DNA from: Priapulus caudatus
Lineage: Eukaryota > Priapulida > Priapulimorpha > Priapulimorphida > Priapulidae
Direction of reading: 5' to 3'
Assembly: GCF_000485595.1 (NCBI RefSeq)
Contig: NW_014577538.1
Location: 88,768 to 128,938, forward strand
Length of the DNA: 40,171 nt
Below the pieces are notes generated by a model, which worked only from the letters and a program-made list of their open reading frames with translations, ran no database searches and was not told the origin of the DNA. Positions 22,742 to 33,650 of this stretch are shown here, piece after piece (position 1 is the stretch's first letter; every line of letters starts with the position of its first letter). Made by a program: the position numbers and the translations under genes.

Positions 22742-23861
22742 CATAAATTATTGAGGATTGTCCAGTTTTCAGTAATATTACACACATGTATAACATTACT
22801 GTTTGATATCTGTTTTGTCCTAATATTTCACCTTGTCATTAAGGTATGTGACGAAATCGAATTCAGACGTTCTTTAATGCTTGTTGCTCTGAACATACTC
22901 AATAAGTTATATATAGTGTGATATATATATGTAACTGAGAGCTAGTATTAGGTATTATTAGCACTTGACATAACTGTAAAGTATAACTGTAAACATTATT
23001 ACAAATATGTGCGGTAGGCTTAGTAATGATTTAGTACTCAGAATTATGCATTGTAATAAAGGTTCATGAATTAAATATCAAACTAGATGTACAGTGTTTA
23101 CTGGGAATTATGTTTACCAGATCACAAACTTCATTATTATATACCAAGTAAGTGGCACAACTTCTGACTCAAAATTATTGCTGGATTCTTATTTTAGAAA
23201 CGCGCTTGTCGCTACTGTAATTTTTTTTGTTTGTATAAATGTAAAATTAGCATTAATTTTATATGTAAAATCTTAGGAAAATGTAAATTATAATATTGTG
23301 ACAGGGTGTTCTGAATCTTACACTAAAAATAGTAACACTGTATGAATGGTTTTCTGCCTACTATACGTTTTCGTGTATGACACTGTGATTTCATGCCTCG
23401 AGACGGGCAGTTTTTCATGACTACTGTTACGTGCACATTATGTAGCTATAGTACGTGGTAGAGTGTCTTTTCAAAACCTCCTATATTGTGTAGTTACTGC
23501 CTGACATTTTACAACTTGGATTAATCTCACAACTTCAGCACAGAATATTTTGCCTTGGTTTTCGCATGTATGGAACTGCATGGTGCACTAAACCAGAAGC
23601 AGAACGTAACCAGAACTACAGTGGGAGTCGACGGTTTGTGTCAATAGCTCTCGCCGGGTCTTTTACAAGCAGCGGAAAACGAGATTGAAAATCTTCCGTA
23701 ATATAACAAAAACAAATTGCCGATGATGAGGAGGGCGTGCTGTGTGTGTGTGAGTGTGTGTGTGTCAATATGTCCGCCTCTCGTGCAGTGAGGAGGCAGG
23801 AAGGGAATCGAAACGTCTCCGTGAGGAAAGGCATTACTGTAAGTCGTACAGGAAAGCGAGA
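22742..23861. other. Intergenic/downstream of TTC9 exon 4; no gene
   Basis: A+T-rich, probably including the 3' untranslated region of the exon 4 transcript. Candidate AATAAA on the plus strand lies at 23055-23060. A GTGTGTGAGTGTGTGTGTG stretch lies at about 23742-23764. Confidence 0.45.
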
Positions 23862-24077
23862 ATTGAATCCGTTTACACTGGCGTTCTCATTGAACAGAAA
23901 CATATGCGAGCCAGTGAAATCACGTTAAAAAACGGTCTTCATTTTTATTTCCTTCAGTTTATGAAACATGTGCAGTGGCAGTGGTGATAGTGCCGGTCAA
24001 CAAACTACGTTTAGCATATAGTGAAAGCGTGGCTCCAAACTTCTGTGTGACATGTTATGATGTAATTCTATAGCGTT
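23862..24077 (+). repeat. Segment repeated at 25824-26058
   Basis: From GAGAATTGAATC to TGTAATTCTATAGCGTTGA the two copies align directly. The second carries extra single bases (for example CTTCAGTTTTATGAAGACATG versus CTTCAGTTTATGAAACATG). No coding content was recognised. Confidence 0.85.
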
Positions 24078-24116
24078 GACATCAAAACTATATTTATGTG
24101 TAAGTGTGCATAGCCA

Positions 24117-24461
24117 TACGTCCCAAGTGTCCCGGTCTCAACAGGATTGTCCCGGTGCAACATGCTGGTCCCGGAGTCCAGAAAGTCCCGGTCGTAACAT
24201 TTTTCAGCCATATTTTAAAATTTACATCAGTAAATTACTAAATTTGTCGTGGTTGTTGATGCATGTACTTTGATTCCAGTGAACAATAAAAGGCCACAAA
24301 TGGCAGCTTTTGTTTTCACAATAAATTTGCATTTTATTTTACATGTATATACTTTATAAAAAAATGGTGGTGCGCCCCGACAAACACATGTCGCAGCCCG
24401 CCACAACATTTTTCCTGTTTTTGCGCACCGCGAAAAAACGGCGATGGACCGTAGTATGGAA
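24117..24461. mobile_element. Possible MITE with GTCCCGG repeats upstream of TTC9 exon 1
   Basis: It begins ATACGTCCCAAGTGTCCCGG and ends with GGCGATGGACCGTAGTATG, whose complement starts CATACTACGGTCC, a weak terminal inversion. TGTCCCGGT-like units recur three or four times at its left side. An inverted copy sits at about 19690-20036. It lies directly upstream of the TTC9 5' exon and may contribute promoter sequence. The family call is uncertain. Confidence 0.35.
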
Positions 24462-24608
24462 ATTTGTAGTGAATTGTAGCAAAATAAGTTGTAATTTTGT
24501 TCAATTTTGTGACTCTTTAGCTGTTTAATTGTTGCAGACTACACAAAGACTGGTCTACAGCAGGTGAACCTGGCCAAAGAAGTATTACTTGGACGCGTGC
24601 GAGCTGCG

Positions 24609-25658
24609 ATGGCTGAAGCAGCAACGTCTCTGCAAGGTGATATGGCTGGGAGTCCTGATCATTGTGATATCTCTGGTGATGTCACTTCGAATAGAAACCA
24701 ACAGAGTTTAGAAGACGAGAAAGAAAAGATAGACGCAGTCGTTAGTGAGGACATTGGCATCTGTGAAGGCACGTCTGCGGGTGTTTCCAAGTCTAATGAC
24801 GTAGATGAAAAAATTCACAAGGCAGAAGAATACAAAACGGCTGGAAACACATTGTACAAGGAAAAAAACTACAGGAGTGAGTTGTACTGGTTTTAGCTCT
24901 GATTTTCCTCAACTAAATACCAGTATACGTGTGATAGATTAGAGAGTTTCTTCTTGGAATGTCGCCATGGTTTTCTGATGATAGCGAAAGCAGTGATATA
25001 TCATACAATTTAAACTTTGCTACATTCAGACTTTTTTGCCCCACATTTACCCTGCATCTGTATCATTCTGTCACATACATCCTCATGTGATTATGCTTTA
25101 TTTTGCTGTCACTGTTTATGTATTTTATCGTAATTAGACAACACTAGAAAAATGTGCCTATTCAAAACAGCTAACACGAGTCTAAATTTGAAACATTTGT
25201 CTTTTGTGAAACGCACAGTCGAAACTTACATTCTTGGCATCCCTTCAATCTTTGAGTTTTATTATCAACATAAATTCATCTTTGTTGAAACATATTAAAA
25301 CAGTAGTGGGTGTCCCATTTATGAGCTATTGATACCATAAATATATGTACACTGGCATACATATATTCATGGTTTTACAGGTTCCTGGTTGTTTTAACAA
25401 TGGAAATGGTCGATTCTAGTAGTTTCTAAGTTGATAATTTGCCTATGTTTATCTAGTTTTTATTATATATGTGTTCATGCTTTATAGGTGCTGCAGGGAA
25501 ATACCATCGAGCCCTGCTTTACTTGAAGGCATTAACATGTAAGAATCCAATCTACAGCATGTCTCCAGAATTAAGTAAAACCAACAATGATGGGCTATCA
25601 GAGCAGCAGGAAATGAAGATTTCGTTGTTATCCGTGGATTGCTACAATAATTTAGCAG
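24609..25658 (+). CDS. TTC9: TTC9-like TPR protein, 5' exons (exons 1 and 2)
   Basis: Exon 1 is 24609-24876: ATG GCT GAA start, an acidic linker of about 65 residues, then AEEYKTAGNTLYKEKNYR, the first TPR helix pair, and donor GTGAGT. Exon 2 is 25488-25658: acceptor TTTATAG, residues AAGKYHRALLYLKAL and LLSVDCYNNLA, donor GTAAGT. The joint is phase 1 and gives KNYRSAAGKYHRALL, matching the TTC9 family signature. The frame stays open from an acceptor at 24537 to the ATG, so a 5' non-coding or coding exon further up is possible. Exon 2 ends in phase 1, exactly what exon 3 (20935 or 33279) needs; all four exons together give about 245 residues, close to TTC9 length. In the window exon 3 comes next only as an error-rich copy 7.6 kb downstream, and no exon 4 follows. 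Confidence 0.87.
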
Positions 25659-25770
25659 GTAAGTTCTAACAAGGCTTATTTATAGATCATACATGTCAAA
25701 TTGTAGCTTAAAATAGCGTATAATGGCTAATTTGCTTCATCAGGTTTTCGTAATGTTTAGTTCCTTTTTT

Positions 25771-25823
25771 TTTTTAGCTCATCTGACATAGTCAGATGCA
25801 GCTTGTAGAATCGCATGATGCGA
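25771..25823 (-). repeat. 3' end fragment of the GAGCTAAAAA repeat
   Basis: On the minus strand it reads GCATCTGACTATGTCAGATG followed by AGCTAAAAA, the terminal hairpin of the dispersed repeat. The match ends abruptly at about 25823, where the copy of 23862 begins. Such a junction may be an assembly join. Confidence 0.7.
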
Positions 25824-26058
25824 GAATTGAATCGCGTTTACACTGGCGTTCTCCAAGATTGAAGCAGAAACATAGAGTGGCGAGCCAAGTGAAACACGTT
25901 AAAAAACGGTCTTCTATTTTTATTTGCCTTCAGTTTTATGAAGACATGTGCGAGTGGCAGTGGTGATGGTGCCGGGTCAACAAACTACGTTTAGCATATA
26001 GTGAAGCGTGCTCCAAAACTTCTGTGTGACATGTTATGATGTAATTCTATAGCGTTTT
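25824..26058 (+). repeat. Indel-rich second copy of 23862-24077
   Basis: The order is the same as the clean copy, with about 10 percent extra or missing single bases by eye. It marks the left edge of the low-quality block that continues to about 34 kb. Confidence 0.8.
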
Positions 26059-26400
26059 GACGATCAAGTTGAAGTCGGTTGTTAGAATCCGTTTTGTATG
26101 ATAATTGACCTATCCGTCTTAGAGGCAATGACTACGGTCACGCCTTGAACAATTTGGCTAGGTCGGTTAAGTGAACACCGCAACACATGGGCATAGCACA
26201 CGCAAGGCATATGTATAGTATATGCTAGCACATACACGCACACAAATGAACTCCCCCTAACGCAAAACACACCCAACGTGAGTCGCGGCACATACACAAA
26301 GAGAAAGAGAGAAACAGTGAGAGAGAGAGAGAGAGGCGCTGAGCGGAGGGAGAGAGAGAGAGAGAGAGAGAGAAGAAGAGAGGAGAGAGAGAGAGAGAGA

Positions 26401-26432
<32 letters not shown>

Positions 26433-27179
26433 AAATAATAGCTGCGTATAATTGATGAACTCGATTACGGGCGCTGTATAATGTATTCTGGCGAAGCTCC
26501 TAGATATATAATATATCAAAGAATTATATAATAGAGATCCTATTATTATCTGATATATATGGAGGACGTGCTGCTTCGTCGGGCTATGTAATTGTGCGAA
26601 CTATAGCCAGACGCTACCTATTATAATCGAAAGTCGACGTGTAATCAAAAAAGTATTTTAAACGATATCAATCGTCGTAATTCTAGTGGTTATGCGAGCA
26701 GCCTTATATATCTGCGTGCACTGCATGCGCGAAAAGCTCTTTGGGCCATGTAAGCCCTTTCTGCATCTAAATAGGCTTTCCAGGAAGGGAAAATGGTGGT
26801 GGAAGTAAATGACTCGGTAGGATGTACCAGCTCTCCGGCACATTAGGGCTATTCAAGGTAAGTCATCCAAAATGATCAAGTGATGAGAGTCGGTGGATGG
26901 CAAGGCGAACCTGCGTAGCAATGGGAACGCTGATTGGAGCGGGGTTAAATCATTTTCGCTCGTGACTGAACACAGTACGTCTTTGCAAGGCATCGTCACA
27001 TCACATGCAATATGGCCGTCGTCAATGTCATTCTTTGACGAATAATCGTGGAAAGTGAAAGCAATATGTGAAGTTAGTACACCGCGACGGTACCCGCACA
27101 CCGAACCGGGCTGTGCATCATGCAGCCATTTGCGGATTGGGTCACGTAAACGGGTGATGCTCCAATAGGAGGTCGTTCC
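26059..27179. other. No gene recognised; GA tract
   Basis: A GA microsatellite at about 26315-26432 creates a spurious Leu/Ser-rich minus-strand frame (26082-26519). The remaining sequence has open frames of up to 133 codons on the minus strand (26853-27254) with no family features. Quality is doubtful. Confidence 0.45.
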
Positions 27180-27802
27180 CAACTTTAACGTCATTAATGT
27201 TCGTGATATAAAAGAGATATAAAGGGGGGCGGATCGATATAAATTAGATATCAAGGGGGAGGGTAGATTAGGAAATAGATATCAAGGGGGGTTATGTATA
27301 ACGCATATAAAAGACGGCTATTAACTTGCGCGCTGTTGGCTGCGGCGAGAGCAACGGCGACCAATACCAGAGGCGGGGGCAGTTCGCTTCGTTTTTTTGC
27401 TGGACTTCGCTGGGCTTTGTTTGCTCGGGCTACGCAAATGTAGACGGAGGGATATGTTCACATTCGTTTCGCTCACCTTGCGTTGCGGGCGACAAGCGAA
27501 ATAGACACGGCGCATCTTGGCTTCGTTTTCACTCCGCCTCGCTGGCGCGAAGCCTACGCCAATACAGGAGTGGGGGGCAATGTTCGGTTTGTTTCGGCTG
27601 GACTTCGGCTGGACTTCGCTGTCGAGCAAAGTGAAATTGAGACGAGGGATATGTTCCTCGTTCGCTGGACTCCTCTCTCTTCTGCTGCTCCGCTCTTTCT
27701 TTCTCTCTCTCTCGTCTCTCTCTCTGACTCTGCCCCGCGCTCTTTCTTTCTACTCTCTGCTCCTCTCTCTCTCTCTTTTGCTCTCTCTCTCTCTCTCTCT
27801 CC

Positions 27803-27846
<44 letters not shown>

Positions 27847-28600
27847 TCTTCTTTCCTCCTCTCTGCTCTCTCTGCTCTCTGCTCTGCTCTCCCTCTCTGC
27901 TCCCTCTCTGCATTTTTGGCGTGCTCGCGTAGGCGAAGGCCCGAGCGAAACGAAGGCCAAGATGCCCCGGTGTCTAATTTCGCTTGCTCGCGCAACGAAG
28001 ATGAGTGAAACGAAGCGAACATGCCCCCGTGCTGTATTTCGGCTTGCTCCGAAGCAGTCGAAGGCGAGCGAAACAAAAAAGCGAACATGCGCCCCGCTGC
28101 TGGCATTTCCGCTGCTCGACGCAGCGGAGAGCAGCGAAAACGAAAGCGAACATGCCCCGCTCTGGCATCTTCGCTTGCTCGAGCAGCGAAGGCGAGCGAA
28201 TACAAAGCGAACGAAGTGAACATGCCCGCCGCTCTGTATGTTGCGCTGCTGCGAGCCCAGCGAAGGCGGAGCGTAAACGAGAGCTTTACAATGCCGCCGG
28301 CTCTGCCATTTCGCTTGCTCGAGGCAGCGAGAGGCGAGCGGAAACGAAGGCGAACATTTCGTTTCAACTTGAAGAGCAACGCCTTTTTCCTTTTTAAGCC
28401 TCGCTCTGATCAGACTCAATGAAACGCGACTTTTAAGTCCCACTTGATAGTCTAGTTTTATATCGTAACCCCCCTTGATATCTATTCATTACTAACCCCC
28501 CTTGATATCTTCTTTTATATCGATTCCGCCCCCCCTTGAGTATCTCTTTTATATCACGATATTAATGACATTAAAGTTGGGAACGCTCCTAATGGAGCGT
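27180..28600. repeat. Inverted repeat with CG-rich minisatellite arms
   Basis: The outer arms contain GATATCAAGGGGGG-type units and GTTGGGAAC/GTTCCCAAC-like ends (27175-27300 versus 28445-28600, reverse complement). Inside, 27930-28370 holds about five or six irregular units of 75-90 bp, each with GCGAACATGCCCCGCTCTGG and TTCGCTTGCTCGAGCAGCGA. The complementary form appears at 27320-27660. A CT microsatellite (27670-27905) lies between. The 304-codon minus-strand frame here is this repeat read through, not a gene. Confidence 0.7.
27670..27905. repeat. CT-rich microsatellite
   Basis: Interrupted CTCTCT/TTTCTC tract near the centre of the surrounding inverted repeat. Confidence 0.9.
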
Positions 28601-28724
28601 TAGCCCACGTAACAGCTAGATAGACCATTCGTGTGCAGTATTTCTTCACCCCGCTTCGGCCTGAACACAGTACATTAATTTAGTATCAGTTAGTTACTCG
28701 ACATTTGCAGGCAGCAGGTGAGAG

Positions 28725-28744
28725 AGAAATCGAGGGAGAGGGCG

Positions 28745-28796
<52 letters not shown>

Positions 28797-28852
28797 AAAG
28801 AGTGAAAGAAAGGAGGAGAAAGAGAGTTCAAAAAGAGATAGAGAGGACGACG

Positions 28853-28903
<51 letters not shown>

Positions 28904-29110
28904 GAAAGAGTGAAAACTAAGAAGGAGGAGAAAGACAGTGAAAGAAAGAGATAGATAGATAGAGAGATAGACAGAGGGACAGACGGAAAGAGAGAGAGAA
29001 GAGAGAGCAGACAGACGACAGGAACGAGACAGGCACAGACAGACAGACAGACAGACAGAGCAGAGAGAGAGGAGGAGAGAAGAGAGGAAAGAAGAGAAAG
29101 AGGGAGATAG
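28725..29110. repeat. GA-rich microsatellite with GACA section
   Basis: Long GAGA runs, then AGACAGACAGACAGACAGAC at about 29035-29057. It produces spurious charged or Leu/Ser frames on both strands. Confidence 0.95.
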
Positions 29111-29787
29111 GGGCAGATGCTGCCATGCAATCAGAGTACGGCTTCTGTATGAGGACTCAATAAGTTGACCTGATCAAGATCTCAGTATAAGCAAGAGAAT
29201 AAAAATAATCTGCTGCGAAGTAGGCTAGGCCAGCAACATAGCTATTGAATTCCGCTAAGATAGACGTCCAGACAATGTTGCCTATATGCCAGCGCATGCA
29301 CCAGCCGCCAATTGGCGTGCGTGCGCCTACGTGGCTTATATGATATATATATAATATATATATATAATATATATTATAATATATATATATAATGCTCGCA
29401 CGTGCCGTGCGGCGTTGCGTGCGTGCGTGGCGTGGCGTGCGCGCCGATGGCATTGCGTGTGTGTGTAATATACGTGCCGTAATGATTATTAACTGCTTTG
29501 TTGTGTATTCTTCCATATGTACTCTAATATATATCTTCAGGTGTGATCAGGAGTAGAGATGTAGAGTGAATAAGAAAAAAATAAGACAAAAAAACAATAA
29601 AGTGGGTTTTCTTGTAACTTGTTGTAGTTAGTAACGCAGCCGCTCAGATCAGCTCCTGTCCGGCGCACACACATGCATCGCAGCACGCGCAAATGCAGCG
29701 CCGTGGTTGAGTCCGTGTACGTCACGGCGACGCGTGGGAATTAACCTAGCTGCGTGTTAATAGATATTCTTCCCACTGCTTCTTTAG
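29111..29787. other. No gene recognised
   Basis: An AT dinucleotide stretch (about 29339-29393) is followed by GTGCGTGCG-rich sequence to about 29470. The segment runs into the 25-N gap. Confidence 0.45.
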
Positions 29788-29812
29788 NNNNNNNNNNNNN
29801 NNNNNNNNNNNN
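29788..29812. other. Assembly gap (25 N)
   Basis: Unsequenced bases. Immediately right of it starts a minus-strand copy of the dispersed repeat, at its GACG-type tract, so the missing bases probably include that copy's terminal hairpin. Confidence 0.98.
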
Positions 29813-30249
29813 TATGAGCGTGCGTCCGTACGTGAGTTCGTCGCGTACAACAGTTGGGCACAAATCTTAACGCGCTCGACGTAACGGTCACGATATTCGG
29901 GACGTTGGGGGGCGGGGGGATTGTCAAAGCGAGTTGGGATGTCGAGCTGGGGGTCCAAAGGTCAAAGGTCAAGGGTGTAAAGAGGGGGAACATTCGCCCT
30001 CCTTAACATAGGTATAGGGAGGAATGGCAGAATTGCGGCACAAATCTAAACGGCTCGATATAGGCTCCATGATAGTCCGTGTATAGCAATCATGGTAGGA
30101 AAAGCCGATCACTGTGTTTGAAATAGGAGGATCCAGCATCAAAGAGTCAATGGGGTCACAGGGCAGATTTTACCACATTTTCTGAAGGACAGTGGTCTGA
30201 CGGAGCGATGAAAAACTTTTTCTTGTTTCAGCGATGACCTAGCAAGTTT
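29813..30249 (-). repeat. Minus-strand copy of the dispersed repeat (3' end lost in gap)
   Basis: Contains the complement of GCACAAATCT...CTCGACGTAAC, CCAAAGGTCAAAGGTC and TGTCTGACGGAG-like landmarks seen at 11790-11960. Confidence 0.7.
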
Positions 30250-31870
30250 TGAGCTCATCTGACAAGTGCAGTGCAGCTTGTGTAGAATCGGCTTGATCGT
30301 CCTCCGTTGGCCGTTCGTCCGGTCCGTCCGGGTCGTCCGGTCCGGTCCGGTCGTTGCCGCGCGGTCACAGTTGGGGCACGAAGATGCTTCTAACCCGTCG
30401 AACGTACCGGTCACGATATATCGGGTCGTTGGGGGGGGATGCGTCAAAAAGCGAGTGGGATGTCGAAGCTGGGGGTCATAAGGTCAAAAGGTCAAGAGGT
30501 GTACAAAGAATGGGGAACATTCACTCTTAACTTAAGGTATAGGGAGGGAAATGCAGAATTGCGGCAGTCAAATCTAAACGCTCGACCTAGGCTAGTGATA
30601 GTCGGTGTATAGCTATCATGGTAGGAAAAAAGCCATCACTGTGCGCCGAATTGGGGTGCACAGGTCAAAGGTCATGGGCACAGGCAGATTTTAGACATTT
30701 TCTGAAGCGACATGGTCTGACGGAGGGACGATTGAGAAACACTTTTGTTTGCAGGCGGTGACAGAACTAAAAGGCGCGCGAGTGAGGACTTTACTCGAGA
30801 AAGTACGTATAGAGAGGTGACTCGTCCAAGTCTACTTGTGCTGACAATAAGCGAAGAGTAAGTGTCGATAACCTTTTGAGCAGCCTGCAGAGGAGGGTAA
30901 ACATGGATTTTGTTGACTCGTTAACAAAGGAGTGAACTGCTTTTGCTAATTAGAGCGGCCTCCACTCGAGCCCTACCAGTCGCCGTCGCGCCGCCACGAT
31001 CTCTGAGGCACGAGGTCAGCGCGCGTCCGCCCCTTTTTCCGCGCACCCTACCGCCCACCCTCCATCTGCGATAGTGGGGTGTCCTAACAATGATTGTGTA
31101 CCGCAACTGCGTGTCTTGTCATATCTGCGCCTAATGCAAATGTGGTACTGACGGCACCGACTGAAATTTTACGGTTAATAATGCGGTAGCAACAGACCGT
31201 GCAGATGAGCCCAGACCCTACTGCGGGCTCTTGCTTTTATGGCTTTCATTAGATAAAGGACGCAATGAAAATGTACTTTCTGCTGATCATGTGAAGAGTA
31301 AGTGTTGGATAACCTTTTGACCGAGCCTGCAAATGAGGAGGGTTAAACAATGGATTTGGTTTACTGTTAGAAGAATTTTGACTGCCCCGTTTGCTAAGTA
31401 GAATGTTATACTATGGCTGGATGTATGGAGGCTACAATGTCAGCAGTAAAAATTTCACAAAAGGCTAAAAATTTGTTGAAAGAAGGTTATGCTCCTTAAA
31501 TGCGTATAAGTGTTTCATGGCATTCTGTACTGTCCAGTGAGTGTTACAATGTAACTTATGCGCACTCGCCAGATGCGCACTGGCCATGCATGTGGTGGGT
31601 GATAGTACGGTGTAGTTTTTGCCTGCATTAATTAGTTACAGTGGCACTCTCTAGTTTCAGTCCTGTAGCATTGCGTAGGTAAATGGATGATTGCTTACCT
31701 ATTCTGTCTTTGGCAATTAGTTGTTGCTATACTAACGTTACGATGGGAGGCTTTCATCTTTAAAATCTAAGAGCAGCTGCAATACGTACGCGGGGCCATC
31801 CTTCGTGCAACTTTGCATAAGCGATCCCAACGAAACATTCTCTTCATGAGAAGGTCCTAATACCATCAGT
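30250..31870 (-). repeat. Minus-strand copy of the dispersed repeat, full length and duplicated inside
   Basis: It begins at GAGCTCATCTGAC (terminal hairpin, near 30250) and proceeds to CGATCCCAACGAAACATTC at 31822-31841, the complement of the start of the 11.2-kb copy. The GATAACCTTTTGA...GAGGAGGGTTAAAC landmark occurs twice (about 30868 and 31308), so an internal stretch is duplicated. A CG-rich unrelated piece lies at about 30945-31080. Confidence 0.7.
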
Positions 31871-32029
31871 GTTCGAAAGTAAGGGCTATCCGTTTGTCCG
31901 TACTTGTCGCAATTTCCAGGCGGAGGCAAAAGTAGAAATGCTGTCAGGTAGCTTGTCGCACGCGGGACAAGCAGCTTTTTAGACGGCAATTTTTCGATAA
32001 TTTTCGTACCATCGCTGGCCGGCGTGCTG
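31738..32029 (-). other. Unrecognised open frame, possible exon fragment
   Basis: The minus-strand frame stays open from about 32029 to 31738. It contains TASDGT-like, KLLVPRATSYLTAFLLLPPP and DKYGQTDSPYFRTLMVLGPS sequence (about 95 residues). A shorter damaged copy of its middle occurs on the plus strand right after the 10-N gap (16407-16460). Composition is more protein-like than its surroundings, but I recognise no family, and the region is of doubtful base quality. Confidence 0.25.
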
Positions 32030-32279
32030 GAAACCCGCGAGTTTTAACCATAGTAAAGAACATGGGCTTGCCGGAGTGCCACCGCGAATTATAACATATA
32101 GTATAACATTTATGTGAAGTTATATAAAACGTTACCGCCTTGGCTAGCTCGCACGAAACGGGTCTTGCTAGGGGTTAGACTTAGAAGACCATGGCAAGAC
32201 AATCAGTCTGAGTAGACAATCGAGACATCTTGTCATAGAGCAATCAGTTGCACAGCCGTGCGTCGCGGCAGCGCTACCG

Positions 32280-32636
32280 CGGCCTCGAGAAAGAGAGAAA
32301 TCGAGAGAGAGGGAGAGAGAGAGAGCGAGGGGAAGAGAGTGAGAGAGAGAGAGAGAGAGCGCGGAAGAAGAGAGGAAAGAGAGAGAGAGAGAGAGAGAGA
32401 GTGTGAGAGAGAGAAGAAGAGACAGGAGGAGAAGAGAGAGAGAGTGAATAGAGTGAGAAGGAGAGAGAGAGAGCGAGAGAGAGAGAAGAGAGAGGACAGA
32501 GAGAAAGAGAAGCGAGAGAGCGCGATCATAGACATAAGAAAGTGAGAGACATACGAGGGAAGGAAGTGAGTGTGAGGGCGAGCGCGACGAGAGAGAGGGA
32601 GAGAGAGAGCCGTGAAGGGAAGAGAGAGAGAGAGAG

Positions 32637-32671
<35 letters not shown>

Positions 32672-32800
32672 TGTGTGTGATCGAAGCGAGAGAGAGAGCT
32701 GTGATCGAGCGAGGAGAGAGACGAGAGCGCGAGGAAGGATGAGAGGGCAAGACGAGAGAGCGAAAGAGAAAGAATGAGAGAGACAACGAGGGAGAGCGAA
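32280..32800. repeat. GA-rich microsatellite block
   Basis: Interrupted GAGA tract. The right part (from about 32650) repeats the GTGTGTGTGATCGA interruption of 20404-20420. Confidence 0.95.
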
Positions 32801-33650
32801 CGGCGGCGATGGAGGGTGCTCTTATGATTCGCTTTGCAGTTAGTTTACATGCAGAACACCTGTCGCAGGTGAGCGCTGGGGTCGCTGCTGTCGTGCACTT
32901 GTTCTATATTGATATACAATAACTTTGTTTTATTAGATCTTTATGAGTTAGGAGATTTTTTCCAGCAGAATAGGATATGATAAATGACAATTAAAGGTAA
33001 AAGAGCTGTAGGGCTTGTCACAGAAATAGTGTGGCGAACGTTGCCTTGTTTTTGTAATCAGCGAACGCTCACCCCGATGCCCAATTTGAAAAATAGTGTT
33101 CAGGTTGTTAAAAGTATTCAATTCTGGTAATAATCGTTTAGAAGGTGCCTCACCGCATCGCTGTCCATTACGTATATGATATGTGCGCCTGTGCATGCAT
33201 GTGCCCAATACGCAGTTACACAATTTGCTCCAACGTATATGTGGCCAGTCAGTGTTCTTATACGGTTTTTTTTTGTAGGCTGCCGTTGCTCCAATATCTC
33301 TGGCCAATAAAGTATGACCGAGTGTTGAGTGGCGGGACACAAGAGGCCCTCGAGAATGTCGTCGACAATGTCAAGCGCGATGTTTCGACGTGGTCTGGCA
33401 ATGCTTTACCAGCCTTCACGACGCATGAGGGCAGCAATGTCACAGTTTACAGAAAGGCTGCAATCGTCTCCTATCTACGGCGACGAGCAGGTATACCATT
33501 CAAGGAGAAATGTCAGCAGCAGTGTGTAGAATATGCGCTGTGTTACAACGTACGTTGTGTGATGCGCAGTGTCTGTGCGTGGTATTCATTGAATCGGCAT
33601 TATTAGGTGGATTATAAAGTGGCAGATTCAATGAACGCTAAACCTGGAAC
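32760..33650 (+). repeat. Second, indel-rich copy of 20477-21290
   Basis: Aligned in the same direction with the first copy. Most differences are extra single bases, typical of raw long-read sequence. Similarity fades after about 33650. Confidence 0.85.
33279..33490 (+). pseudogene. TTC9: Degraded copy of TTC9-like exon 3
   Basis: The acceptor TTTTTTTTGTAG and donor CAG|GTATAC are both present. The exon is 212 bp instead of 186 because of scattered insertions that break the frame. It lies downstream of clean exons 1-2 on the same strand and in the right phase, so it may be the true exon 3 of that gene, spoiled by base-calling errors. No exon 4 was found between here and 35 kb. Confidence 0.7.

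Noticed and set aside
27529-28443. 304-codon open frame on the minus strand, the longest in the window
   Set aside because: It runs through the CG-rich minisatellite and the CT microsatellite; the peptide is repetitive Arg/Glu/Ser and other frames of the same stretch are equally open.
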